A stretch of 7,097 nt of DNA, taken from the NCBI GenBank assembly GCA_024635815.1, contig JAGXIG010000114.1:1-7097 (forward strand). The letters are read 5' to 3'. The DNA comes from Salegentibacter sp. (lineage in GTDB: Bacteria > Bacteroidota > Bacteroidia > Flavobacteriales > Flavobacteriaceae). Both the position numbers and the translations under genes were made by a program. The notes under the pieces were generated by a model. It was not told the origin of the DNA, ran no database searches, and saw only the letters and a list, made by a program, of their open reading frames with translations. Below are positions 1 through 6,331 of this stretch, one piece after another; the first letter of the stretch is position 1; each line of letters begins with the position of its first letter.

Positions 1-92
1 AAAGCAATTTGTCCTTCTGCAGAACCGGTGTCGGTTTTGCTTTTCCCATGCTTCTCAAAAATTTCTTCTTTTCTTTCTTTGGCTAAATACAT
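1..92 (-). CDS. rpsO: 30S ribosomal protein S15, N-terminal part (cut by window edge)
   Basis: Only the first 30 codons and two bases lie in the window; the gene runs off the left edge. Reading the minus strand from the ATG at 92 gives MYLAKERKEEIFEKHGKSKT followed by DTGSAEGQIA. This matches the start of bacterial S15, including the conserved D-T-G-S segment (residues 21-24) followed by A-E-x-Q-I-A. S15 is a primary 16S rRNA-binding protein of the small subunit; it binds the central-domain three-way junction and also takes part in an intersubunit bridge. The full protein is normally about 89 residues, so roughly two thirds is missing here because of the window boundary, not because the gene is broken. 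A promoter-like -7 box and a leader hairpin lie upstream. The stop codon of accD is 111 bases upstream on the same strand. Confidence 0.93.
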   Translation of the reverse strand, partial: MYLAKERKEEIFEKHGKSKTDTGSAEGQIA

Positions 93-123
93 TCCAATAT
101 TAATTTTAATGATTTTTATGTAT

Positions 124-140
124 TGACAGTATTTCTGTCA
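124..140 (-). promoter_or_regulatory. Perfect hairpin in the rpsO 5' leader
   Basis: TGACAG and CTGTCA form a perfect 6-bp stem around a 5-base loop. If the -7 box at 146-153 is used, transcription would begin near 141, putting this hairpin at the very 5' end of a leader of about 49 bases. The rest of the leader, 93-123, is very AT-rich. S15 is known to repress its own translation through leader RNA structures in several bacterial groups, and a 5'-terminal hairpin can also protect an mRNA from decay. Which of these applies, if either, is inference. The stem contains no G-U pair of the kind seen in the classical S15 site. It is too short, and lacks a following U-run, to be a terminator for accD. 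Confidence 0.45.
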
Positions 141-145
141 GGCGG

Positions 146-153
146 CAAAGATA
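146..153 (-). promoter_or_regulatory. Candidate -7 element of the rpsO promoter
   Basis: The minus strand reads TATCTTTG, an exact match to the Bacteroidota sigma-factor -7 consensus TAnnTTTG. It lies 53 bases upstream of the rpsO start codon, which suits a ribosomal protein gene with its own promoter. I could not find a clear -33 TTG at the usual spacing, so the call rests on one element plus position. Confidence 0.5.
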
Positions 154-203
154 CTACTTTCTATATAATTACCTACTTAAAAAAAATCTTTTTGAACTTT
201 TTC

Positions 204-1061
204 TTAAACTCTTACCGGTTGATTCTGAATAAGATCCAAATAAAGGTTCACTTTATTTTTAAGCTCAGACCTTTGGGTTATGAAATCTAAAAAGCCTTTT
301 TCTTTAAGAAATTCTGATGTTTGGAAATCTTTTGGTAGGTCTTTTCCGGTTGTATCTTTTACAATCCTTGGTCCAGCAAAACCAATTAAGGCGCCGGGCT
401 CAGAAATATTAATGTCTCCTAACATTGCAAAAGAAGCTGTAGTTCCTCCGGTAGTAGGATCTGTGGCCAAAGAAATGTAAGGAATGCGGGCATCTGCAAG
501 TTGTGCCAATTTTACCGAAGTTTTTGCCAGCTGCATTAAAGATAAAGCTGCTTCCTGCATTCTGGCTCCACCAGATTTAGAGATAACCATTAAAGGAATT
601 TGGTTTTTTAGAGCATAATCTGCTGCGCGTACAATTTTTTCACCTACTACAGATCCCATGGAACCTCCAATAAACCTAAAATCCATACAGGCAATCACCA
701 GATCTTTTCCTTTAGATTTTCCAACAGCAGTGCGTACCGCATCTTTAAGTTCTGTTTTATCCTGGGCGTCTTTTAAACGATCCGTGTATTTTTTGGTATC
801 CTTAAAGCTTAAAGGATCCTTAGAAGTCATATCCTTATCCAGTTCTTTAAACTCATTATTATCAAAAAGGATCTTGAAATATTCTTTACTACCAATTCTA
901 ACGTGATAACCATCTTCTGGACTTACATAAAAATTGCTTTCCAGCTGCTCTGCATCTACAATCTTCCCGGTGGGCGATTTGTACCAAAGTCCCTTTGGAA
1001 CATCTTTCTTATCTTCGGTTGGGGTTTGAATTCCTTTTTGTGTTCTTTTAAACCAAGCCAT
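204..1061 (-). CDS. accD: Acetyl-CoA carboxylase carboxyltransferase subunit beta, lacking the zinc-ribbon cysteines
   Basis: With AccA, AccD transfers the carboxyl group from carboxybiotin on AccB to acetyl-CoA, making malonyl-CoA for fatty-acid synthesis in the cytoplasm. The 285-residue length is in the family range (E. coli is about 304). The crotonase-like core is intact: [11 protein letters not shown] at 132-142, SGGARMQE at 163-170, [12 protein letters not shown] at 201-212, and [18 protein letters not shown] at 215-232, the last two forming the acyl-CoA and biotin-side surfaces. The N-terminal region PKGLWYK (22-28) aligns with the E. coli zinc ribbon, but its four cysteines are replaced by S29, T31, S47 and about D50. 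The only cysteine in the protein is C125. I recall the same loss in other flavobacterial AccD proteins, so it is probably a lineage trait. The start ATG at 1061 gives the usual MAWFKR beginning. No accA, accB or accC is in the window. Confidence 0.96.
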   Translation of the reverse strand: MAWFKRTQKGIQTPTEDKKDVPKGLWYKSPTGKIVDAEQLESNFYVSPEDGYHVRIGSKEYFKILFDNNEFKELDKDMTSKDPLSFKDTKKYTDRLKDAQDKTELKDAVRTAVGKSKGKDLVIACMDFRFIGGSMGSVVGEKIVRAADYALKNQIPLMVISKSGGARMQEAALSLMQLAKTSVKLAQLADARIPYISLATDPTTGGTTASFAMLGDINISEPGALIGFAGPRIVKDTTGKDLPKDFQTSEFLKEKGFLDFITQRSELKNKVNLYLDLIQNQPVRV

Positions 1062-1064
1062 TTT

Positions 1065-1084
1065 TTTCAGGTTTCAGGTTTCAG
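1065..1084 (-). repeat. 7-bp tandem repeat just upstream of accD
   Basis: The plus strand holds TTTCAGG twice and then TTTCAG, nearly three copies of a 7-bp unit. On the coding strand of accD this reads as repeated CTGAAAC and ends in an A-run that touches the ATG, so the repeat occupies the position of the ribosome-binding region. A 7-bp unit outside the coding sequence could vary in copy number by slipped-strand pairing without shifting the reading frame, changing only leader length. That consequence is inference; three short copies may equally be chance or a static trait. Confidence 0.6.
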
Positions 1085-1117
1085 TCTATTTCTATATTGA
1101 ATAAACCGAAAGATTTA

Positions 1118-1160
1118 TTTAAAATAAAAACAGCTAGAATTTTAAAAAATTCCAGCTGTT
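1118..1160 (-). terminator. Intrinsic terminator of fbaA
   Basis: The arms 1129-1143 and 1146-1160 can form a long stem based on AACAGCT/AGCTGTT continued by GAATTT/AAATTC, with a very short A-rich loop. At the one non-Watson-Crick position (1136 opposite 1153) the plus-strand RNA would have an A-C mismatch, whereas the minus-strand RNA has a tolerated G-U pair. On the minus strand the stem is followed by TTTTATTTTAAA, a U-rich tail in the RNA. Both facts point to termination of leftward transcription. The hairpin begins 14 bases after the fbaA stop codon, as expected for a Rho-independent terminator, and separates fbaA from accD. Confidence 0.82.
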
Positions 1161-1174
1161 CAAAAAAATTAAAT

Positions 1175-2242
1175 TTATAGGGTATTTACGTTGTTAAGAT
1201 CTTCAAATGCCTTTTTAAGTCGGGCTTTAAAAGTAAGTTCTCCTTCACGTACCCATTTTCTTGGATCGTAATATTTTTTATTAGGAACATCGTCCCCATC
1301 AGGATTACCAATTTGAGCGGCTAGATAATCTTTTTTGCTACTCATATAATCACGAATCCCTTCAAGATAGGCGTATTGAAGATCGGTATCAATATTCATT
1401 TTAATTACTCCGTAGCTAATTCCTTCGCGAATTTCTTCAACCGTTGAACCACTACCTCCGTGGAATACGAAATCGATATGGTTTTCTTCTACACCATACT
1501 TCTTGGTTATATATTCCTGGGAGTTTTTAAGAATTACCGGGGTAAGTTTTACATTACCTGGTTTATAAACTCCGTGTACATTTCCAAAGGCCGCAGCAAT
1601 AGTAAACTGGTCGCTAACTTTGCTTAGTTCTTCATAAGCGTATGCAACTTCTTCAGGTTGCGTATATAATTTGGAAGAATCTATATCCGTGTTATCCACA
1701 CCATCTTCTTCACCACCTGTAACCCCAAGTTCAATTTCAAGGGTCATTCCCATTTTGCTCATTCTCTCTAGGTATTTCTTGCAGATTTCAATATTCTCTT
1801 CAAGAGGTTCTTCAGAAAGATCGATCATATGCGAGCTGTACAATGGTTTTCCAAATTGCTCGTAATGCTTTTCACTGGCATCAAGTAAACCATCTATCCA
1901 CGGAAGTAATTTTTTTGCACAGTGGTCGGTATGTAGAATTACTACAGCACCATAAGCTTCAGCTAGTTCGTTTACATGTTTTGCACCTGCAACGGCACCT
2001 GCGATCGCAGCTTTTTCTCCATCGTTAGAAAGGCCTTTTCCAGCGTTAAACTGGGCACCTCCATTTGAAAATTGAATAATTACCGGTGCATTTAGTTCTG
2101 CAGCAGTTTCCATTACTGCATTTGCACTACTGGAACCTATAATATTTACTGCCGGAAGGGCAAATCCCTTTTCCTTGGCATAATTAAATATTTCCTGTAC
2201 TTCTTTTCCTGTGGCTACGCCTGGTTTAATGTTGTGACTCAT
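1175..2242 (-). CDS. fbaA: Class II fructose-bisphosphate aldolase (zinc-dependent)
   Basis: This cytoplasmic enzyme splits fructose 1,6-bisphosphate into dihydroxyacetone phosphate and glyceraldehyde 3-phosphate, and runs in reverse during gluconeogenesis. At 355 residues it matches E. coli FbaA (about 359) and resembles it along the whole length, which places it in the class IIA group. Visible active-site residues are D106 and H107 in LHTDHCAKKLLPWIDG (103-118), E169 and E171 in LEIELGVTGGEEDGVD (168-183), zinc ligand H223 in NVHGVYKPGN, zinc ligand H261 in FHGGSGST, and the phosphate-binding N283/D285/T286 in KMNIDTD. The C-terminal NKKYYDPRKW motif (321-330) is also typical. The ATG at 2242 gives a start equivalent to the E. 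coli protein. It has a candidate promoter in the 45-base gap after tamL and a strong terminator just downstream, so it is probably mainly monocistronic. Nothing in the protein looks damaged. Confidence 0.98.
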   Translation of the reverse strand: MSHNIKPGVATGKEVQEIFNYAKEKGFALPAVNIIGSSSANAVMETAAELNAPVIIQFSNGGAQFNAGKGLSNDGEKAAIAGAVAGAKHVNELAEAYGAVVILHTDHCAKKLLPWIDGLLDASEKHYEQFGKPLYSSHMIDLSEEPLEENIEICKKYLERMSKMGMTLEIELGVTGGEEDGVDNTDIDSSKLYTQPEEVAYAYEELSKVSDQFTIAAAFGNVHGVYKPGNVKLTPVILKNSQEYITKKYGVEENHIDFVFHGGSGSTVEEIREGISYGVIKMNIDTDLQYAYLEGIRDYMSSKKDYLAAQIGNPDGDDVPNKKYYDPRKWVREGELTFKARLKKAFEDLNNVNTL

Positions 2243-2264
2243 AATTTTAGTTGAATTAGAAAAA

Positions 2265-2272
2265 CAAAAATA
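2265..2272 (-). promoter_or_regulatory. Candidate -7 element of the fbaA promoter
   Basis: The minus strand reads TATTTTTG, an exact match to TAnnTTTG, 22 bases upstream of the fbaA ATG. Transcription would start near 2260, leaving a leader of about 17 bases with an A-rich stretch before the start codon instead of a Shine-Dalgarno site. No -33 TTG is seen at the expected distance, and such matches are fairly common in AT-rich DNA. Partial readthrough from tamL remains possible because no terminator hairpin is visible in the 45-base gap. Confidence 0.42.
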
Positions 2273-2287
2273 AGAAAATATGTTGGC

Positions 2288-4867
2288 TTAGAAAGGATAA
2301 TTGATCCCTACATTGTAGACAGCGTGGTTAAAGTTGTAATTTCTAAACCAGCGTTTATCGTCTGGCTGGGCAGGGTCGTAGGTTTTGAAGCCAACATCAA
2401 ACCTGAGTACGAAAAAGTTAAAATCGTACCTAAGTCCAAAACCAGAGCCTACAGCAATGTTTTTTAAGTCTGAAAACGACTCGAAAGTAGCATCTTCATC
2501 TTCAACGATATCGAGAACATTCCATATATTCCCAACATCTACAAAAACCGCCGAATTTAAGGCGCCAAAAAGGTTATAGCGGTACTCGGCATTGAAGGCT
2601 AGCTTCATGTTTGCTTCATTAAATTCGTTTCTTCCGCCGCTGCTTCCCGGTCCCAGATCGTAAGCCTGCCAGGCACGATTATCATTGGGGCCGCCGCCGA
2701 AGAAACTTCGCACAAACGGAATGCTGCTGGCATTTCCATAAGGAATAGCTACCCCGCCAAATGCACGAAAAGCCAAAATGTCGTCCTGGCCCATATCCCA
2801 ATGCTTAATAAAATCGAGTTCGGTTTTGATGTATTGAGAGAAATTCACCCCCAATACATTATAGTTGTCGTTTTCATTCTTTTCAAATCCGGCTATAGAG
2901 GAGATTGCAGAAAGTACGTTTCCGGCGGTCTCTATCTTAAACCTAAAACGTGTAAATTCCTGGTCGTAAAGGTTCTTTTTGGTATTCCATAAATAAGTGT
3001 AATTGGATGCGAAAATTAGATTGTTTTCCGTTAAACGGTTTTTTCTCTCGCCTATGTTATTTACCAACTGAACCTGATCTTGATCCAGACCTGTAGTGCC
3101 TCCAGTATTATTAGAAATATCCCTTATAAAATTTTCGGCCCCGGTAGGGATTCTTAACAAACCTTCTTCATTTAAATATGCAGGATTGGTAACTATATTT
3201 CCTGATTGGAGAATTTGGTTAAGGTCGTTGTATGAATTCTGGTAAACATTAAAATAGTTGTCGGTATTAAGGTTCCTTACATACTGAATATTTAATAAAT
3301 CTAGACGGTTAGAAAGTTGCCGCGAAGGATTCCAACGGTAATTCATAATTCCGGAGAGATTCCGTTTATCCAGGCCTATATTGTTTTGCGTGCTCACCCC
3401 TAGACTTAATGAGGTAAAAGGCTGCATGTATTTTGGTATAAATCTATCGGTGTTAATAGGTAAAAATATTCGAGGAAAAGTTAGTTTAAGGTCGGCCCCA
3501 ATTTCTGAAATATCAAAAAACCGGTCGTCACTTCCGCTTATTGCGGCATCTGTAGAAGATCCTATACTTCCCCGGCCAGAGATTTCAAAATTCTCGGCAC
3601 CACGAAAAACATTTCTTATTAAAAGGGAGCCACCAAAACCAATTCCGAATTTTTGAATATTACTTTGAGAAATATCAAAATCGAAACCCAGGGAATATTT
3701 TGGTTGCGGTGTTAGAAAAATATTTGCAACAAGATCGGTACGGGTAGAATCTGCAGGATCGGCAGTAAACTGGACATTAGGATATTTGAAAACCCTTAGA
3801 GAGTTTAGCCGATTGTAGGTTCGGGTGCGGGAAATATCGCTATAAGTATTTCCCGGTCTAATAAAAACAGCATCTGTAATAGCTTCAGGTTTATAGCGCA
3901 GTTCTTCAAAACTATATAGCGTATAGCCTTCTTCGGTAGTTATACTATCGGTTAAAGGTTGATTTCGGTTGGCATATTTATAATCTGTAAAAATATTAAC
4001 CTTGCTAATTTCATGAATTTTAAAAGGAACTCTTGAAGTAGTATCTTCTTCTGACGCAAAGCGGTTTTTTATAATCAAGGTGGTGTTTACCTTTCTGCCG
4101 GTGTTAATAGTGTCCGCATCAAAACTTATGTATTCCTGATCGAAATTATACACCCCGTTATTTCTAAAAAGCGAAGTCAATCGATCTCGTTCTTCATTTA
4201 TATCCAGGGTTCTGTATTGGATTCCTTTTTTAATTATAGATTCGTCTTTATTAAGTTCGTATAAAGAATCTATAACCTTTGAAGCAATATTTGTAGTGAT
4301 GGAGTCTAAATGATAGGCTTCTCCGGTAGTGACTTCATATTCTACACGGGCTCGTTTCTTTTTCTTTTCAGAGTGGATTATTTCATAATCGGTTTCTACA
4401 TTAAACCATCCATTGTTCCAATACCAGGAGTTGAGCCTGTTAACAGATTTCCTGGTTTCTTCTTCACTTACAATAACGGGTTCCTCGCCGGTGTTTTTAA
4501 TCCATTGATTAAAAGCCTTTCTGGAGTGCAGGAATTTTTCGAACTGTTTATATGAAAGAATATCTACTAAGGTATTTTTCTTGCTTTCATTTTCAAGGTA
4601 TTTTTCGCTTAAAATAGAATCGATATCCGGGCGTGCAAGATTGTAAAAGTGAAGTTGTAGTGGAAATCCCAGGAAGCTTGCATTTGGTTCCTGGTAAAGT
4701 TGATTGTAGATACGAGACTCTTTGATTTTTTCGTCGTTAACGAAAATCTCATTTTCCGTGAGCAGTTTGTCATCACCCTCTACGCGTTTAACGGCATTAC
4801 AGGAAATTAAAAAAAGCAGGCTTAAAAAAAATAATGATATTTTTGCGAAATGCCGATTCAAACACAC
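2288..4867 (-). CDS. tamL: TamL: lipidated TamA-like outer-membrane assembly protein (Omp85 superfamily)
   Basis: TamL is the Bacteroidota counterpart of TamA, a POTRA plus beta-barrel protein thought to work with inner-membrane-anchored TamB in outer-membrane biogenesis. The 859-residue protein starts with a lipoprotein signal peptide: positive N-terminus, hydrophobic stretch at about 10-20, and lipobox LISC with the lipidated cysteine at 23. A periplasmic part with POTRA-like repeats follows to about 385, ending in a segment around 341-367 (PGNTYSDI, then YNRLNSLRVFKYPNVQF). The barrel covers about 388-859 and ends in phenylalanine (INYPF), as outer-membrane beta-signals do. The lid-loop motif is FFGGGPNDNRAW (722-733), with R731 in place of the classical RGY/F arginine. 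Residues about 534-610 are polar and probably an external loop. There is no in-frame ATG before the lipobox: I chose GTG at 4865-4867, which has a good A-rich upstream stretch; TTG at 4859-4861 is the alternative and would shorten the protein by two residues. Its distinction from BamA rests on the lipobox and overall pattern. Confidence 0.9.
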   Translation of the reverse strand: MCLNRHFAKISLFFLSLLFLISCNAVKRVEGDDKLLTENEIFVNDEKIKESRIYNQLYQEPNASFLGFPLQLHFYNLARPDIDSILSEKYLENESKKNTLVDILSYKQFEKFLHSRKAFNQWIKNTGEEPVIVSEEETRKSVNRLNSWYWNNGWFNVETDYEIIHSEKKKKRARVEYEVTTGEAYHLDSITTNIASKVIDSLYELNKDESIIKKGIQYRTLDINEERDRLTSLFRNNGVYNFDQEYISFDADTINTGRKVNTTLIIKNRFASEEDTTSRVPFKIHEISKVNIFTDYKYANRNQPLTDSITTEEGYTLYSFEELRYKPEAITDAVFIRPGNTYSDISRTRTYNRLNSLRVFKYPNVQFTADPADSTRTDLVANIFLTPQPKYSLGFDFDISQSNIQKFGIGFGGSLLIRNVFRGAENFEISGRGSIGSSTDAAISGSDDRFFDISEIGADLKLTFPRIFLPINTDRFIPKYMQPFTSLSLGVSTQNNIGLDKRNLSGIMNYRWNPSRQLSNRLDLLNIQYVRNLNTDNYFNVYQNSYNDLNQILQSGNIVTNPAYLNEEGLLRIPTGAENFIRDISNNTGGTTGLDQDQVQLVNNIGERKNRLTENNLIFASNYTYLWNTKKNLYDQEFTRFRFKIETAGNVLSAISSIAGFEKNENDNYNVLGVNFSQYIKTELDFIKHWDMGQDDILAFRAFGGVAIPYGNASSIPFVRSFFGGGPNDNRAWQAYDLGPGSSGGRNEFNEANMKLAFNAEYRYNLFGALNSAVFVDVGNIWNVLDIVEDEDATFESFSDLKNIAVGSGFGLRYDFNFFVLRFDVGFKTYDPAQPDDKRWFRNYNFNHAVYNVGINYPF
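4838..4845 (+). promoter_or_regulatory. Possible -7 element for the SpoU-family methyltransferase gene
   Basis: TATTTTTG on the plus strand matches TAnnTTTG exactly and lies within the tamL signal-peptide codons, 53 bases upstream of the methyltransferase ATG. A start near 4850 would give a leader of about 50 bases that overlaps the beginning of the tamL message. No TTG is found at the -33 position. A weaker match, TACATTTT at 4887-4894, would make the message essentially leaderless. I cannot choose between them from sequence. Confidence 0.25.
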
Positions 4868-4880
4868 ATTTTTAAGAGAT

Positions 4881-4888
4881 CAAAATTA
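4881..4888 (-). promoter_or_regulatory. Candidate -7 element of the tamL promoter
   Basis: The minus strand reads TAATTTTG, an exact TAnnTTTG match inside the 31-base divergent gap. Transcription would begin near 4876, only about 8 bases before the GTG start or 15 before the TTG alternative, so the message would be nearly leaderless. A TTTGG lies upstream at 4913-4917 inside the methyltransferase gene, but the spacing of about 25 bases is longer than usual for a -33 element. Confidence 0.4.
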
Positions 4889-4898
4889 CATTTTTTGT

Positions 4899-5633
4899 AT
4901 GGTTAGTAAAAGCCAAATTAAGTTAATAACCAGTCTTGCACAAAAAAAATACCGTTATAAACACGGTCTTTTTGTAGCCGAAGGTTTTAAGACAATTAGT
5001 GAGCTCATAAATTCGAAATTTAAGCTAAACCGGCTTTTTAGCTTAGAGGCAGATTTTGGACTTGAACCTGATGAAGTTCAAAAAATTAACGAGTGGGAAC
5101 TTAAGAAAATAAGTTTTCTAAAAACACCGCAAGCTGCCTTGGCATTGTTCGAAATTCCGGAAGAAAAAATTGGTGAGGAAAACAATCTCACACTTGCTTT
5201 AGATGGTATTCGCGATCCCGGAAATTTAGGAACCATCATTAGGCTTTGCGATTGGTTTGGAATAAAAAACCTGATATGCTCCAAGGATACAGTCGATTGT
5301 TTTAACCCGAAAGTGGTGCAAGCCACCATGGGATCTTTGGCCAGGGTAAATATTTCTTATTGTGATTTAAAAAGTTTCCTTGAAAATTCTGAACTACCAG
5401 TATATGGTGCATTTATGGAAGGTGAGAATATTTATAAAAGTAAGACCGAAGAAAAAGCCATCCTGGTAATGGGTAATGAAGCGAATGGGGTTTCAGCAGA
5501 AATCGAAGAATTAATGCAAAAGAAAATAAGCATTCCGCGTTTTGGAGCACTTAAAGAAACCGAAAGTCTAAACGTAGCGACCGCAACCGCAATTCTTTTA
5601 AGTGAATTTAAGCGAAAAGATTTCACTGATTAG
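4899..5633 (+). CDS. SpoU/TrmH-family RNA 2'-O-methyltransferase
   Basis: This is a 244-residue SPOUT-class enzyme predicted to methylate a ribose 2'-OH in tRNA or rRNA using S-adenosylmethionine, in the cytoplasm. The N-terminal 25 or so residues (SKSQIKLITSLAQKKYR, then FVAEGFK at 25-31) resemble the SpoU substrate-binding domain. The three catalytic motifs are all present: motif 1 LDGIRDPGNLGTIIR (101-115, with N109 and R115), motif 2 LVMGNEANGVS (189-199, with E194), and motif 3 IPRFG plus SLNVATATAILL (212-216 and 223-234). The AdoMet-binding trefoil knot therefore looks complete. The frame stays open upstream to 4722, but that part lies antisense to tamL; the ATG at 4899 gives the normal family N-terminus. 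The exact RNA target cannot be read from the sequence, so I give no gene symbol. It is transcribed divergently from tamL and converges on porT. Confidence 0.93.
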   Translation: MVSKSQIKLITSLAQKKYRYKHGLFVAEGFKTISELINSKFKLNRLFSLEADFGLEPDEVQKINEWELKKISFLKTPQAALALFEIPEEKIGEENNLTLALDGIRDPGNLGTIIRLCDWFGIKNLICSKDTVDCFNPKVVQATMGSLARVNISYCDLKSFLENSELPVYGAFMEGENIYKSKTEEKAILVMGNEANGVSAEIEELMQKKISIPRFGALKETESLNVATATAILLSEFKRKDFTD

Positions 5634-5664
5634 GTGGGGTATCAAGCTCTAGAAATACTATTGT

Positions 5665-6327
5665 CTACTGAAAAGTAAAGTTAAGGAATACAGCCTGTGA
5701 ACGCATCCCATCTACTGCTGGGAATTTCGTTTCTACCATTTCATTGTTTATCGTGAAAACCCCTCTTATTGAAGGTGAAAATTTAAAGTAATAGAGATAA
5801 AGGTCTATCCCTAAACCGACTTCATAATGATAGTTGTTGCTTCTCAGACGTGTATCCACATCGGGATTGTTCTCGTTACTTGAAAGGTTTATAGAAGTAG
5901 AAACTCCACCAACCACAAAAGGTTTAAAATTGTTGTTCCTGTCTGCCGAAAATTTTAGCAATAATGGAATATGAACATAAGTTGCGTTTATTTCTTCAAT
6001 ATCCATAGTATATGGAGGCCTGAAATTACGGGTATTAAAAGTAACTCCCGGTTCTAACCGAAGATCCAGGTTATTATTCAGCCTTAAATTACCAACCAAA
6101 CCAACATTAAAGCCCATTGTTTTTTCAATGATGAGATCGTTGCCATTAGGCGCGATTTCATCATTATATTTAAATTTAAAATCGTAGGTATTAAATCCCA
6201 GGTAGTAACCCCAGGACCAACGTTGTTTATCAAAGTTCTCGTTGTTAACAATTTTATCTCCTCCAAAAATTTGCGCGTAACCAAACTGAACGCAAAAAAG
6301 TAAGACAATAACAAAAAGTTTCTTCAT
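5665..6327 (-). CDS. porT: PorT-family protein of the type IX secretion system
   Basis: PorT (SprT in Flavobacterium johnsoniae) is required for type IX secretion, the Bacteroidota route that exports gliding adhesins and many hydrolases across the outer membrane. The 220-residue protein begins with a Sec signal peptide, MKKLFVIVLLFCVQFGYAQ, probably cleaved after residue 19. The mature part has the alternating pattern of a small eight-stranded outer-membrane beta-barrel, with strands visible at about 71-81, 88-98, 115-126, 135-145, 165-176, 179-192 and 211-220. The ATYVHIPLLLKF segment (115-126) is characteristic of this family. I chose the ATG at 6327 because it starts the signal peptide and lies 4 bases after the ubiE stop; an upstream in-frame ATG at 6366 would overlap ubiE by 35 bases and spoil the signal peptide. 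No other secretion genes are present, which fits the scattered distribution of this system's genes. A generic outer-membrane beta-barrel protein is the alternative. Confidence 0.85.
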   Translation of the reverse strand: MKKLFVIVLLFCVQFGYAQIFGGDKIVNNENFDKQRWSWGYYLGFNTYDFKFKYNDEIAPNGNDLIIEKTMGFNVGLVGNLRLNNNLDLRLEPGVTFNTRNFRPPYTMDIEEINATYVHIPLLLKFSADRNNNFKPFVVGGVSTSINLSSNENNPDVDTRLRSNNYHYEVGLGIDLYLYYFKFSPSIRGVFTINNEMVETKFPAVDGMRSQAVFLNFTFQ

Positions 6328-6331
6328 AGTT

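Noticed and set aside
165..203. Terminator directly after accD
   Set aside because: The region has long A and T runs but no GC-containing stem, so any pairing would be weak; termination here is not supported by the sequence.
903..1100. Open frame of 65 codons on the plus strand with hydrophobic stretches
   Set aside because: It is mostly antisense to the start of accD and runs into the repeat region; the hydrophobic look comes from the AT-rich antisense and the product matches nothing known to me.
3381..3656. Open frame of 91 codons on the plus strand
   Set aside because: It is antisense to the tamL barrel region, has no promoter or start context, and its composition mirrors the opposite strand's codons.
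4722..4898. N-terminal extension of 59 codons on the methyltransferase frame
   Set aside because: It lies antisense to the tamL signal-peptide and early periplasmic codons, has no family similarity, and the ATG at 4899 gives the standard start of the family.
5634..5664. Bidirectional terminator between the convergent methyltransferase and porT genes
   Set aside because: The 31-base gap was searched for an inverted repeat with a flanking T-run; only a short TCTAGA palindrome is present, which is too weak to call.
6084..6314. Open frame of 76 codons on the minus strand
   Set aside because: It lies wholly inside porT in another frame, on the same strand, and shows no recognisable protein pattern.
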